From assembly GCA_963580285.1 (NCBI GenBank), contig OY757026.1, positions 43,827,431-43,891,430 on the forward strand: a stretch of DNA of 64,000 nt. The letters are read 5' to 3'. The DNA comes from Lucinisca nassula (taxonomy: Eukaryota; Mollusca; Bivalvia; Lucinida; Lucinidae). Both the position numbers and the translations under genes were made by a program. A model generated the notes under the pieces. The model was not told where the DNA came from. It worked only from the letters and a program-made list of their open reading frames with translations, and ran no database searches. Shown piece after piece: positions 24,100 to 37,029 of the stretch. Every line of letters starts with the position of its first letter. Position 1 is the first letter of the stretch.

Positions 24100-25230
24100 A
24101 GGAGCTGTCTGATCTGGGCCCATATTGTTTGCAGCCATAACTTTTTAAGTTAAAATGTTATCAAACTACTCCTACAGGAGCTGTCTGATCTGGGCCCATA
24201 TTGTTTGCAACCATAATTTTAAAGTTAAAATGTTATCAAACTACTCCTACAGGAGCTGTCTGATCTGGTCCCATATTGATGCAGCCATGCCTTTTAAAGT
24301 TAAAAGGCTATCAAACTGCTCCTACAAGAGCTGTCTCATATGGACCCATATTGTTTTCAGTCAATATCATTTTAAGTTAAAAGGTTATCAAACTACTTCT
24401 ACAGGAGCTGTCTGATCTGGGCCCATATTGTTTGCAGCAATGCAATTTAAAGTTAAAAGGTTATCAAACAACTGCAACAGGAGCTGTCTGATCGGGGCCC
24501 ATATTGTTTGCAGCCATGCCTTTTAAAGTTAAAAGGTCATCAAACAACACCTACAGGAGCTGTCTGATCTGGGCCCATATTATTTTCAGTCAATGTCATT
24601 TAAAGTTAAAAGGTTATCAAACTACTCCTACAGGAGCTATCTGATCTGGGCCCATTTTGTTTAAAACCATAACATTTTTAAGTTAAAAGGTAACCAAACT
24701 ACTCTCACAGGAGCTGTCTGATCTGGGCCAATAATGTTTGCCACCATGCCATTTAAAGTTAAAAGGTTATCAAACTACACCTACAGGAGCTGTCTGATCT
24801 TAGCCCATATTGCAACGATATCTTTTAAAGTTAAAAGATTATCAAACTACTCCTACAGGAGCTGTCTGATCTGGGCCCATATTGTATTCAAAAATGCCTT
24901 TTAAAGTTAAAAGGTTATCAAACTACTCCTACAGGCGCTGTCTGATCTGGGCCATATTGTTTGCAACCATGCCTTTTAAAGTTAAAAGGTTATCAAACTA
25001 CACCTACACGAGCTATCTGATCTTGGCCCATATTGTTTGCAGCCATAACTATTAAAGTTAAAAGGTTATCAAACTACTCCTAGCGGAGCTGTCTGATCTT
25101 GGCCGATTTTGTTTGCAACCATAACTTTTAAAGTTAAACTGTTATCAAATTACTCCTACATGAGCTGTCTGATGTGGGCCCATATTGTATTCAACCATGC
25201 CTTTTTAAGTAAAAAGGTTATCAAACTACT
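24100..25230 (+). repeat. Long-range duplicate, copy 1 (partner at ~52.0-53.2 kb)
   Basis: Rare variants here recur far downstream in the same order. Examples are the AGTCAATATCAT or TCAATGTCAT variant, CAAACAACACCTACAGG (24541/52461) and GGGCCAATAATGTTTGCC (near 24725/52645), all with an offset of 27920 bp. Near 25049/53048 the offset is 27999, so one monomer-sized indel lies between. This is a segmental copy rather than chance similarity of monomers. Confidence 0.8.
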
Positions 25231-27119
25231 CCTACAGGAGCTGTCTGAACTTGGCCTATATTGTTTGCAACCATGCTTTTTAAAGTAAAAAGGTTATCAA
25301 ACTACTCCTACAGGAACTGTCTGATTTTTGTCCATATTGTTTGCAACCATGCCTTTTAAAGTTAAAAGGTTATCAAACTAATCCTCAGGGCCCATATTGT
25401 TTGCAGCCATGTCTTTTTAAGTTAAAAGATTATCAAACTACTTCTACAGGAGCTGTCTGATCTGGGCCTATATTGTTTGCAACCATGCCTTTTAAAGTTA
25501 AAAGGTTATAAAACTACTCCTACAGAAGCTGTCTGATCTGAGCCCATATTGTTCGCAACCATTACTTTTAAAGTTAAAATTTATCAAACTACTCCTACAG
25601 GAGCTGTCTGATCTGGGCCCATATTGTATTCAATCATGTCTTTTAAAGTTAAAAGGTTATCAAACTACTCCTACAGGAGCTGTCTGATCTTGGCCCATAT
25701 TGTTTGCAACCATGCCTTTTAAAGTATAAAGGCTATCAAACTACTCCTACAGTCTCTGTCTGATCTGGGCCAATATTGTTTGCAACCATGCCTTTTAAAG
25801 TTAAAAGGTTATCAAACAACCCCTACAGGAGCTTTATGATCTGAGCTCATATGGTTTGCAACCGTTACTTTTAAAGTTAAAAGGTTATCAAACTTCTCCT
25901 ACAGGAGCTGTCTGATCTGGGCCCTTATTGTTTGCAGCCATGCCTTTAAAAGTTAAAAGGTTATAAAACTACTCCTTCAGGAGCTGTCTGATCTGTGCCC
26001 ATATTGTTTGCAGCCATAACTTTTAAAGTTAAAAGGTTATCAAACTTCTCCTACAGGATCTGTCTGATCTGGGCCCATATTGTTTCTAACCATGCCTTTT
26101 ATAGATAAAAGGTTATTAAACTACTCCTACAGGAGCTATCTGATCTGGACCCAAACTGTTTGCAGCAATAACTTTTTATCAAACTACTCCTACAGGAGCT
26201 GTCTGATCGGGGTCCATATTGTTTGCAGCCATAACTTTTAAAGTTAAAAGGTTATCAAACTAATCCTACAGGAGCTGTCTGATCTGGGCCCATAGTGTTT
26301 GCAGCCATGTCTTTTAAAGTTAAAGGGTTATCAAACTACTCCTACAGGAGCTGTCTCATCTGGGCCCATATTGTTTGTAGCCTTCCCTTTTAAAGTTAAA
26401 ATGTTATGAAACTACTCCTACAGGAACTGTCTGATCTGAGCCCATATTGTTTGCAACCATAACTTTTAAAGTTAAAAGGTTATCAAACTTCTCCTACAGG
26501 AGCTGTCTGATCGTGGCCCATATTGTTTGCAGCCATAACTTTTAAAGTTAAAAGGTTATCAAACTTCTCCTACAGGAGCTGTCTGTTCTGGGCCCATATT
26601 GTTTGCAACCATAACTTTTAAAGTTAAAAGGTTATCAAACTTCTCCTAGAGGAGCTGTCTGATCTGGGCCCTTATTGTTTGCAGCCATAACTTTTAAAGT
26701 AAAAAGGTTATCAAACTACTCCTACAGGAGCTGTCTGATCTGGGCACATATTGTTTGCAGCCATAACTTTTAAAGTTAAAAGGTTATCAAACTTCTCCTA
26801 CAGGAGCTGTCTGATCGGGGCCCATATGGTTTGCAGCAATGCCTTTTACATCTAAAAGGTTATCAGGAGCTGTCTGATCTGGATCCATATTGTTTTCAAC
26901 CATAACTTTTAAAGTTACAAGGTTATCAAACTACTCCTACAGGAGCTGTCTGGTCTGGGCCCATATTGTTTGCAACCATGACTTTTAAAGTTAAAAGGTT
27001 GTCAAACTACTCCTACAGGAGCTTGTAGCCATGCCTTTTAAAATTAAAAGGTTATCAATCTACTCCTATAGGAGCTGTCTGATCTGGGCCCATATTGTTT
27101 GCAACCATTACTTTTAAAG

Positions 27120-28120
27120 TTAAAAGGTTATCAAACTGCTCCTAAAGGAGCTGTCTCGTCTGGGTCCATATTGTTTTCAGCCATAACTTTTAAATTTAAA
27201 AGGTTATCAAACAACTCCTGCAGGAGCTGTTTGATCTGGACCCATATTGTTTTCAACCATAACTTGTAAAGTTAAAAGGTTATCAAACTACACCTACAGG
27301 AGCTGTCTGATCTGGGCCCATATTATTTGCAACCATGACTTTTAAAGTTAAAAGGTTATCAAACTACTCCTACAGGAGCTGTCTGATCTGGGCCCATATT
27401 GTTTGCAGCCATGCCTTTAAAAGTTAAAAGGTTATAAAACTACTCCTTCAGGAGCTGTCTGATCTGTGCCCATATTGTTTGCAGCCATAACTTTTAAAGT
27501 TAAAAGGTTATCAAACTTATCCTACAGGATCTGTCTGATCTGGGCCCATATTGTTTCTAACCATGCCTTTTATAGATAAAAGGTTATTAAACTACTCCTT
27601 CAGGAGCTGCCTGATCTGTGCCCAAATTGTTTGCAGCAATAACTTTTTATCAAACTACTCCTACAGGAGCTGTCTGATCGGGGTCCATATTGTTTGCAGC
27701 CATAACTTTTAAAGTTAAAAGGTTATCAAACTAATCCTACAGGAGCTGTCTGATCTTGGCCAATAGTGTTTGCAGCCATGTCTTTTAAAGTTAAAGGGTT
27801 ATCAAACTACTCCTACAGGAGCTGTCTCATCTGGGCCCATATTGTTTGTAGCCTTCACGTTTGAAAGTTAAAGTGTTATGAAACTACTCCTACAGGAGCT
27901 GTCTGATCTGAGCCCATATTGTTTGCAACCATAACTTTTAAAGTTAAAAGGTTATCAAACTTCTCCTACAGGAGCTGTCTGATCGTGGCCCATATTGTTT
28001 GCAGCCATAACTTTTAAAGTTAAAAGGTTATCAAACTACTCCTACAGGAGCTGTCTGTTCTGGGCCCATATTGTTTGCAACCATAACTTTTAAAGTTAAA
28101 AAGTTATCAAACTACTCCTA
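27120..28120 (+). repeat. Higher-order sub-block also found at 30.2-31.2 and 31.4-32.4 kb
   Basis: A run of about 13 monomers contains several private variants: TCTGGGTCCATATTGTTTTC, GTTTCTAACCATGCC, GGCCAATAGTGTTTGC and GTAGCCTTCACGTTTG. The same series recurs 3052 bp and 4256 bp downstream. The landmark CTGTCT before GGGTCC is at 27151, 30203 and 31407. Related but more diverged runs occur at 25.9-26.8 and 28.3-29.0 kb. Confidence 0.85.
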
Positions 28121-28663
28121 GAGGAGCTGCCTGATCTGGACCCTAATTGTTTGCAGCCATAACTTTTAAAGTTAACAGGTTATCAAACTACTCCTACAAG
28201 AGCTGTCTAATCTGGGCACATATTGTTTGCAACCATGACTTTTAAATTTAAAAGGTTATCAAACTACTCCTGCAGGAGCTGTCTGATCTGGGCCCATATT
28301 GTTTGCAGCCATGCCTTTAAAAGTTAAAAGGTTATAAAAGTACTCCTTCAGGAGCTGTCTGATCTGTGCCCATATTGTTTGCAGCCATAACTTTTGAAGT
28401 TAAAAGTTTATCAAACTTCTCCTACAGGATCTGTCTGATCTGGGTCCATATTGTTTCTAACCATGCCTTTTATAGATAAAAGGTTATTAAACTACTCTTA
28501 CAGGAGCTGTCTGATCTGGGCCTCAAACTACTCCTACAGGAGCTGTCTGATCGGGGTCCATATTGTTTGCAGCCATAACTTTTAATGTTAAAAGGTTATC
28601 AAACTAATCCTACAGGAGCTGTCTGATCTGGGCCCATAGTGTTTGCAGCCATGTCTTTTAAAG

Positions 28664-29275
28664 TTAAAGGGTTATCAAACTACTCCTACAGGAGCTGTCT
28701 CATCTGGGCCCATATTGTTTGTAGCCTTCACTTTTAAAGTTAAAATGTTATGAAACTACTCCTACAGGAGCTATCTGATCTGAGCCCATATTGTTTGCAA
28801 CCATAACTTTTAAAGTTAAAAGGTTATCAAACTTCTCCTACAGGAGCTGTCTGATCGTGGCCCATATTGTTTGCAGCCATAACTTTTAAAGTTAAAAGGT
28901 TATCAAACTACTCCTACAGGAGCTGTCTGTTCTGGGCCCATATTGTTTGCAACCATAACTTTTAAAGTTAAAAGGTTATCAAACTACTCCTAGAGGAGCT
29001 GTCTGATCTGGAACCTTATTGTTTGCAGCCATAACTTTTAAAGTAAAAAGGTTAGTTAAAAAGTAAAGTTAAAGGGTTATCAAACTACTCCTACAGGAGC
29101 TGTCTCATCTGGGCCCATATTGTTTGTAGCCTTCACTTTTAAAGTTAAAATGTTATGAAACTACTCCTACAGGAGCTATCTGATCTGAGCCCATATTGTT
29201 TGCAACCATAACTTTTAAAGTTAAAAGGTTATCAAACTACTCCTACAGGAGCTGTCTACTCTGGGCCCATATTGT
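28664..29275 (+). repeat. 395-bp duplication with out-of-register junction
   Basis: The GTAGCCTTCACTTTT monomer at 28731 is repeated at 29126, 395 bp away, which is five monomers plus about 15 bp. The join at about 29040-29072 is visibly scrambled: AAAAAGGTTAGTTAAAAAG is followed by a second TAAAGTTAAAGGG. The monomer phase therefore slips here. The right copy soon diverges by a further internal deletion. Confidence 0.7.
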
Positions 29276-30039
29276 TTGCAGACATAACTTTTAAAGTTAA
29301 AAGGTTATCAAACTTCTCCTACAGGAGCTGTCTGATCGGGGTCCATATGGTTTGCAGCAATGCCTTTTACATCTAAAAGGTTATCAGGAGCTGTCTGATC
29401 TGGATCCATATTGTTTTCAACCATAACTTTTAAAGTTACAAGATTATCAAACTACTCCTACAGGAGCTGTCTGTTCTGGGCCCATATTGTTTGCAACCAT
29501 GACTTTTAAAGTTAAAAGGTTATCAAACTACTCCTACAGGAGATTGTAGCCATGCCTTTTAAAATTAAAAGGTTATCAATCTACTCCTATAGGTGCTGTC
29601 TGATCTGGGCCCATATTCTTTGCAACCATTACTTTTAAAGTTAAAATGTTATCAAACTGCTCCTAAAGGAGCTGTCAGATCTGGGCCCAAATTGTTTGCA
29701 GCCATAACTTTTAAAGTTAAAAGGTTATAAAACTACTCCTTTATGAGCTGTCTGATCTGGGCCCATATTGTTTGCAATCCTGCCTTTTAAAGTTAAAAGG
29801 TTATCAAACTACTCCTACAGGAGCTGTCTGATCTGGTCCCATATTGATGCAGCCATGCCTTTTAAAGTTAAAAGGTTATCAAACTACTCCTGCAGGAGCT
29901 GTCTGATCTCGGCCCATATTGTTTGCAGCCATGCCTTTTAAAGTTAAGAGATTATCAAACTACTCCTGCAGGAGCTGTCTGATCTGGGCCCATATTGTTT
30001 TCCGCCGTCACATTTAAAGTTAAAAGGTTATCAAACTAC

Positions 30040-31243
30040 TCCTACAGGAGCTGTCTGATCTGGGCCCATATTTTTTGCAAGCATAACATTTAAAGTTGAA
30101 AGGCTATCAAACTACTCCTACATAACCTGTCTCAACTGGGCCCTTATTCTTTGCAGGCATGCCTTTCAAAGTTAAAAGGTTATCAAACTGCTCCTACAGG
30201 AGCTGTCTAATCTGGGTCCATATTGTTTTCAGCCATAACTTTTAAATTTAAAAGGTTATCAAACAACTCCTGCAGGAGCTGTTTGATCTGGACCCATATT
30301 GTTTTCAACCATAACTTGTAAAGTTAAAAGGTTATCAAACTACACCTACAGGAGCTGTCTGATCTGGGCCCATATTATTTGCAACCATGACTTTTAAAGT
30401 TAAAAGGTTATCAAACTACTCCTACAGGAGCTGTCTGATCTGGGCCCATATTGTTTGCAGCCATGCCTTTAAAAGTTAAAAGGTTATAAAACTACTCCTT
30501 CAGGAGCTGTCTGATCTGTGCCCATATTGTTTGCAGCCATAACTTTTAAAGTTAAAAGGTTATCAAACTTATCCTACAGGATCTGTCTGATCTGGGCCCA
30601 TATTGTTTCTAACCATGCCTTTTATAGATAAAAGGTTATTAAACTACTCCTTCAGGAGCTGCCTGATCTGTGCCCAAATTGTTTGCAGCAATAACTTTTT
30701 ATCAAACTACTCCTACAGGAGCTGTCTGATCGGGGTCCATATTGTTTGCAGCCATAACTTTTAAAGTTAAAAGGTTATCAAACTAATCCTACAGGAGCTG
30801 TCTGATCTTGGCCAATAGTGTTTGCAGCCATGTCTTTTAAAGTTAAAGGGTTATCAAACTACTCCTACAGGAGCTGTCTCATCTGGGCCCATATTGTTTG
30901 TAGCCTTCACGTTTGAAAGTTAAAGTGTTATGAAACTACTCCTACAGGAGCTGTCTGATCTGAGCCCATATTGTTTGCAACCATAACTTTTAAAGTTAAA
31001 AGGTTATCAAACTTCTCCTACAGGAGCTGTCTGATCGTGGCCCATATTGTTTGCAGCCATAAATTTTAAAGTTAAAAGGTTATCAAACTACTCCTACAGG
31101 AGCTGTCTGTTCTGGGCCCATATTGTTTGCAACCATAACTTTTAAAGTTAAAAAGTTATCAAACTACTCCTAGAGGAGCTGCCTGATCTGGACCCTAATT
31201 GTTTGCAGCCATAACTTTTAAAGTTAACAGTTTATCAAACTAC
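30040..31243 (+). repeat. 1204-bp tandem duplication, copy 1
   Basis: The landmark TTTTTTGCAAGCATAACATT (GCAAGC at 30077) recurs 1204 bp downstream with GCAAGC at 31281. Every private variant between them is repeated in order, including GTTTCTAACC, GGCCAATAGTG and CTTCACGTTTG. The unit is close to 16 monomers, some of them shortened. Confidence 0.88.
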
Positions 31244-32376
31244 TCCTACAGGAGCTGTCTGATCTGGGCCCATATTTTTTGCAAGCATAACATTTAAAGT
31301 TGAAAGGCTATCAAACTACTCCTACATAACCTGTCTCAACTGGGCCCTTATTCTTTGCAGCCATGCCTTTCAAAGTTAAAAGGTTATCAAACTGCTCCTA
31401 AAGGAGCTGTCTCGTCTGGGTCCATATTGTTTTCAGCCATAACTTTTAAATTTAAAAGGTTATCAAACAACTCCTGCAGGAGCTGTTTGATCTGGACCCA
31501 TATTGTTTTCAACCATAACTTGTAAAGTTAAAAGGTTATCAAACTACACCTACAGGAGCTGTCTGATCTGGGCCCATATTATTTGCAACCATGACTTTTA
31601 AAGTTAAAAGGTTATCAAACTACTCCTACAGGAGCTGTCTGATCTGGGCCCATATTGTTTGCAGCCATGCCTTTAAAAGTTAAAAGGTTATAAAACTACT
31701 CCTTCAGGAGCTGTCTGATCTGTGCCCATATTGTTTGCAGCCATAACTTTTAAAGTTAAAAGGTTATCAAACTTATCCTACAGGATCTGTCTGATCTGGG
31801 CCCATATTGTTTCTAACCATGCCTTTTATAGATAAAAGGTTATTAAACTACTCCTTCAGGAGCTGCCTGATCTGTGCCCAAATTGTTTGCAGCAATAACT
31901 TTTTATCAAACTACTCCTACAGGAGCTGTCTGATCGGGGTCCATATTGTTTGCAGCCATAACTTTTAAAGTTAAAAGGTTATCAAACTAATCCTACAGGA
32001 GCTGTCTGATCTTGGCCAATAGTGTTTGCAGCCATGTCTTTTAAAGTTAAAGGGTTATCAAACTACTCCTACAGGAGCTGTCTCATCTGGGCCCATATTG
32101 TTTGTAGCCTTCACGTTTGAAAGTTAAAGTGTTATGAAACTACTCCTACAGGAGCTGTCTGATCTGAGCCCATATTGTTTGCAACCATAACTTTTAAAGT
32201 TAAAAGGTTATCAAACTTCTCCTACAGGAGCTGTCTGATCGTGGCCCATATTGTTTGCAGCCATAACTTTTAAAGTTAAAAGGTTATCAAACTACTCCTA
32301 CAGGAGCTGTCTGTTCTGGGCCCATATTGTTTGCAACCATAACTTTTAAAGTTAAAAAGTTATCAAACTACTCCTA
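31244..32376 (+). repeat. 1204-bp tandem duplication, copy 2
   Basis: Second copy of the unit at 30040-31243. The copies look almost identical to the eye; one difference is CTCGTCTGGGTCC here against CTAATCTGGGTCC in copy 1. Copy 2 agrees with the more distant relative at 27.15 kb at this site, which suggests gene-conversion-like exchange or that copy 1 changed after duplication. Confidence 0.88.
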
Positions 32377-33504
32377 TAGGAGCTGTCTGATCTGGGCCCA
32401 TATTGTTTGCAGCCATGCCTTTTGAAATTAAAATATAATCAAATTTCTTCTACAGGAGCTGTCTCATATGGGCCATTATTGTCTGCAGCCATGCAATTTA
32501 AAGTTAAAAGGTTATCAAGCTACTCCTACAGGAGCTGTCTGATCTGGGCCCATATTGTTTGCAACCAAGCCTTTTAAAGTTAAAAGGTTATCAAACTACT
32601 CCTATAGGAGCTGTCTGATCTGGGCCCATATTGTTTGCAGCAATAACTTTTAAATTTAAAAGGTTATCAAACTACTCCTTCATGAGCTATCTGATCTGGG
32701 CCCATCTTGTTTGCAACCATGCCTTTTAAAGTTAAAAGGTTATCAAACTACTCCTTAAGGAGCTGTCTGATCTGGTCCCATATTGATGCAGCCATGCCTT
32801 TTAAAGTTAAAAGGTTATCAAACTACTTCTGCAGGTGCTGTCTCATATGGGCCCATATTGTTTGCAGCCATGCCATTTAAAGTTAAAAGGTTATCAAACT
32901 ACTCCTACAGGAGCTGTCTGATTTGGGCTCATTTTGTTTGCAGCCATGTCTTTTAAAGTTAAATGATTATCAAACTACTCCTACAGGAGCTGTCTGATCT
33001 GGGCCATATTGTTTGCAACCATGCCTTTTAAAGTTAAAACGTTATCAAACTTCTCCTACAGGAGCTGTCTGATCTGAGCCCATATTGTTTGCAACCATTA
33101 CTTTTAAAGTTAAAAGGTTACCAAACTTCTCCTACAGGAGCTGTCTGATCTGGGCTCATATTGTTTGCAACCTTGACTGTGAAAGTAAAAAGATTGTCAA
33201 ACTACTCCTTAAGGAGCTGTCTGATCTGGGCCCATATTGTTTGTTGCCATAACATTTAAAGTTAAAATGTTATCAAACTACTCCTACAGGAGCTGTCTGA
33301 TCTGTGCCCATATTGTATTCAACCATGCCTTTTCAAGTAAAAAGGTTATCAAACTACTACTACAGGAGTTGTCTGATCTGGGCCCATATTAATTGCAACC
33401 ATGCCTTTTAAAGTTAAAAGGTTATCAAACTACTCCTACAGAAGCTGTCTGATCTGAGCCCATATTGTTTGCACCCATTACTTTTAAAGTTAAAAGGTTA
33501 TCAA

Positions 33505-34264
33505 ACTTCTCCTACAGGAGCTGTCTGATTTGGGCCCACATGGTTTGCATCCATGCCTTTTAAAGTTAAAATGTTATCAAACTACTCCTACAGGAGCTGT
33601 CTGATCTGGGCCCATATTGTTTGCAGCCATAACTTTTAAAGATAAAAGGTTATCAAACTATTTCTATAGTGGCTGTCTGATCTGGGCCCATATTGTATGC
33701 AGCCATGCCTTTCAAAGTTAAAATGTTATGAAACTACTCCTTCAGGAGCTGTCTGATCTGGGCCCATATTGTTTGCAACCATGCCTTTTAAAGTTAAAAT
33801 GTTTTCAAACTACACCTAAAGGTGCTGTCTAATCTGGGCCTATATTGTTTGAAACCATGCCTTTTAAAGTTAAAAGGTTATCAAACTTCTCCTACAGGAG
33901 CTGTCTGATTTGGGCCCACATGGTTTGCATCCATGCCTTTTAAAGTTAAAATGTTATCAAACTACTCCTACAGGAGCTGTCTGATCTGGACCCATATTGT
34001 TTGCAGCCATAACGTTTAAAGATAAAAGGTTATCAAACTACTTCTATAGTGGCTGTCTGATCTGGGCCCATATTGTATGCAGCCATGCCTTTCAAAGTTA
34101 AAATGTTATGAAACTACTCCTTCAGGAGCTGTCTGATCTGGGCCCATATTGTTTGCAACCATGCCTTTTAAAGTTAAAATGTTTTCAAACTACACCTAAA
34201 GGTGCTGTCTAATCTGGGCCTATATTGTTTGCAACCATAACTTTTAAAGTTAAAAAGTTATCAA
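33505..34264 (+). repeat. 380-bp (five-monomer) tandem duplication
   Basis: TGGTTTGCATCCATGCC at 33541 recurs at 33921, exactly 5 x 76 bp away. It is followed in both copies by the variants CTATAGTGGCTGTC, GTATGCAGCCATGCC and CCTAAAGGTGCTGTC. A partial third copy lies at about 35.28-35.52 kb. Confidence 0.85.
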
Positions 34265-37029
34265 ACTTCTCCTACAGGAGCTGTTTGATCTGGGCCCATA
34301 TTGTTTGCAACCATAATTTTAAAGTTAAAAGGTTATCTAACTACTCCTTAAGGAGCTGTCTGATCTGGTCCCATATTGATGCAGCCATGCCTTTTAAAGT
34401 TAAAAGGTTATCAAACTACTTCTTCAGGTGCTGTCTCATATGGGCCCATATTGTTTGCAGCCATGCCATTTAAAGTTAAAATGTTATCAAACTACTCCTA
34501 CAGGAGCTGTCTGATTTGGGCCATATTGTTCGCAACCATGCCTTTTAAAGTTAAAACGTTATCAAACTTCTCCTACAGGAGCTGTCTGATCTGAGCCCAT
34601 ATTGTTTGCAACCATTACTTTTAAGTTAAAATGTTACCAAATTCTCCTACAGGAGCTGTCTGATCTGGGCCCATATTGTTTGCAACCTTGACTTTTAAAG
34701 TAAAAAGATTGTCAAACTACTCCTTAAGGAGCTGTCTGATCTGGGCCCATATTGTTTGCTGCCATAACTTTTAAAGTTAAAATGTTATCAAACTACTCCT
34801 ACAGGAGCTGTCTGCTCTCTGCCCATATTGTATTCAACAATGCCTTTTTAAGTTAAAAGGTTATCAAACTACTCATACAGGAGCTGTCTGATCTGGGCCC
34901 ATAGTGTTTGCAACCATGCTTTTTAAAGTAAAAAGGTTATCAAACTACTACTACAGGAGTTGTCTGATCTGGGCCCATATTGTTTGCAACCATGCCTTTT
35001 AAAGTTAAAAGGTTATCAAACTACTCCTACAGGAGCTGTCTGATCTGAGCCCATATTGTTTGCACCCATTACTTTTAAAGTTAAAAGGTTATCAAACTTC
35101 TCATACAGGAGCTGTCTGATCTGGGCCCTCATTGTTTGCAGCCATGCCTTTTAAAGTTAAAAGGTTATCCAACTACTCCTTAAGAAGCTGTCTGATCTGG
35201 GCCCATATTGTTTGCAGCCATAACTTTTAAAGTTAAAAGGTTTTCAAACTACTCCTACAGGAGCTGTCTGATCTGGACCAATATTGTTTGCAGCCATTAC
35301 TTTTAAAGATAAAAGGTTATCAAACTACTTGTATAGGAGCTGTCTGATCTGGGACCATATTGTATGCAGCCATGCCTTTCAAAGTTAAAATGTTATGAAA
35401 CTACTCCTTCAGGAGCTGTCTGATCTGGGCCCATATTGTTTGCAACCATGCCTTTTAAAGTTAAAATGTTTTCAAACTACACCTAAAGGTGCTGTCTAAT
35501 CTGGGCCTATATTGTTTGCAACCATAACTTTTAAAGTTAAAAGGTTATCAAACTTCTCCTACAGGAGCTGTCTGATCTGGGCCCATATTGTTTGCAACCA
35601 TAATTTTAAAGTTAAAAGGTTATCGAACTACTCCTTAAGGAGCTGTCTGATCTGGTCGCATATTGATGCAGCCATGCCTTTTAAAGTTTAAAGGTTATCA
35701 AACTACTTCTACAGGTGCTGTCTCATATGGACCCATGTTGTTTGCAGCCATGCCATTTAAAGTTAAAAGGTTATCAAACTACTCCTACAGGAGCTGTCTG
35801 ATTTGGGCTCATATTGTTTGCAGCCATGCCTTTTAAAGTTAAAAGATTATCACACTACTCCTACAGGAGCTGTCTGATTTTGGCCATATTGTTTGCAACC
35901 ATGCCTTTTAAAGTTTAAACGTTATCAAACTTCTCCTACAGGAGCTGTCTGATCTGAGCCCATATTGTTTGCAACCATTACTTTGAAAGTTGAAAGGTTA
36001 TCAAACTTCTCCTACAGGAAATGTCTGATCTGGGCCAATATTTTTTGCAACCTTGACTTTTAAAGTTAAAAGATTGTCAAACTACTCCTTAAGGAGCTGT
36101 CTGATCTGGGCCCATATTGTTTACTGCCATAACTTTTGTAGTTAAAATGTTATCTAACTACTCCTACAGGAGCTGTCTGATCTGTGCCCAAATTGTATTC
36201 AACCATGCCTTTTAAAGTTGAAAGGTTATCAAACTACTCCTACAGGAGCTGTCTGATCTGGGCCCATAGTGTTTGCAACCATGCCTTTTAAAGTAAAAAG
36301 GTTGTCAAACTACTCCTACAGGAGCTGTCTGATCTGGGCCCATATTGTTTGCAACAGTGTCTTTTAAAGTTAAAAGGTTATCAAACTACTCCTACAGGAG
36401 CTGTCTGATCTGAGCCCATATTGTTTGCTGCCATACTTTTTAAAGTTAAAATGTTATACAACTCCTCCTACAGGAGCTGTCTGAGCTCGGCCCATATTGT
36501 ATTCAACCATGCCTTTTTAAGTTAAAAGGTTATCATACTACTCCTTAAGGAGCTGTCTGATCTGGACCCATATTGTTTGCAGCCATAACTTTTTAAAGTT
36601 AAAAGGTTATCAAACTACTCCTACAGGAGCTGTCTGATCAAGGCCCATATTGTTTTCAACCATGCCTTTTAAAGATAAAAGGATATCAAACTACTCCTAT
36701 AGGAGCTGTCTGATCTGGGCCCATATTGTTTGCAGCCATAACTTTTAAAGTTAAAAGGTTATCAAACAAATTCTACAGGAGCTGTCTGATCTGGGCCTAT
36801 ATTGTTTGCAACCATGCCTTTTAAAGTTCAAAGGTTATCAAACTTCTCCTACAGGAGCTGTCTGATCTGGGCCCATATTGTATTCAAAAATGCCTTTTAA
36901 AGTTAAAGGTTATCAAACTACTCCTACAGGAGCTGTCTGATCTGGGCCTATATTGTTTGCAGCCATGCCTTTTAAAGTTAAAAGGTTATGAAACTACTCC
37001 TACAGGAGCTGTCTAATCTGGGCCCATAT

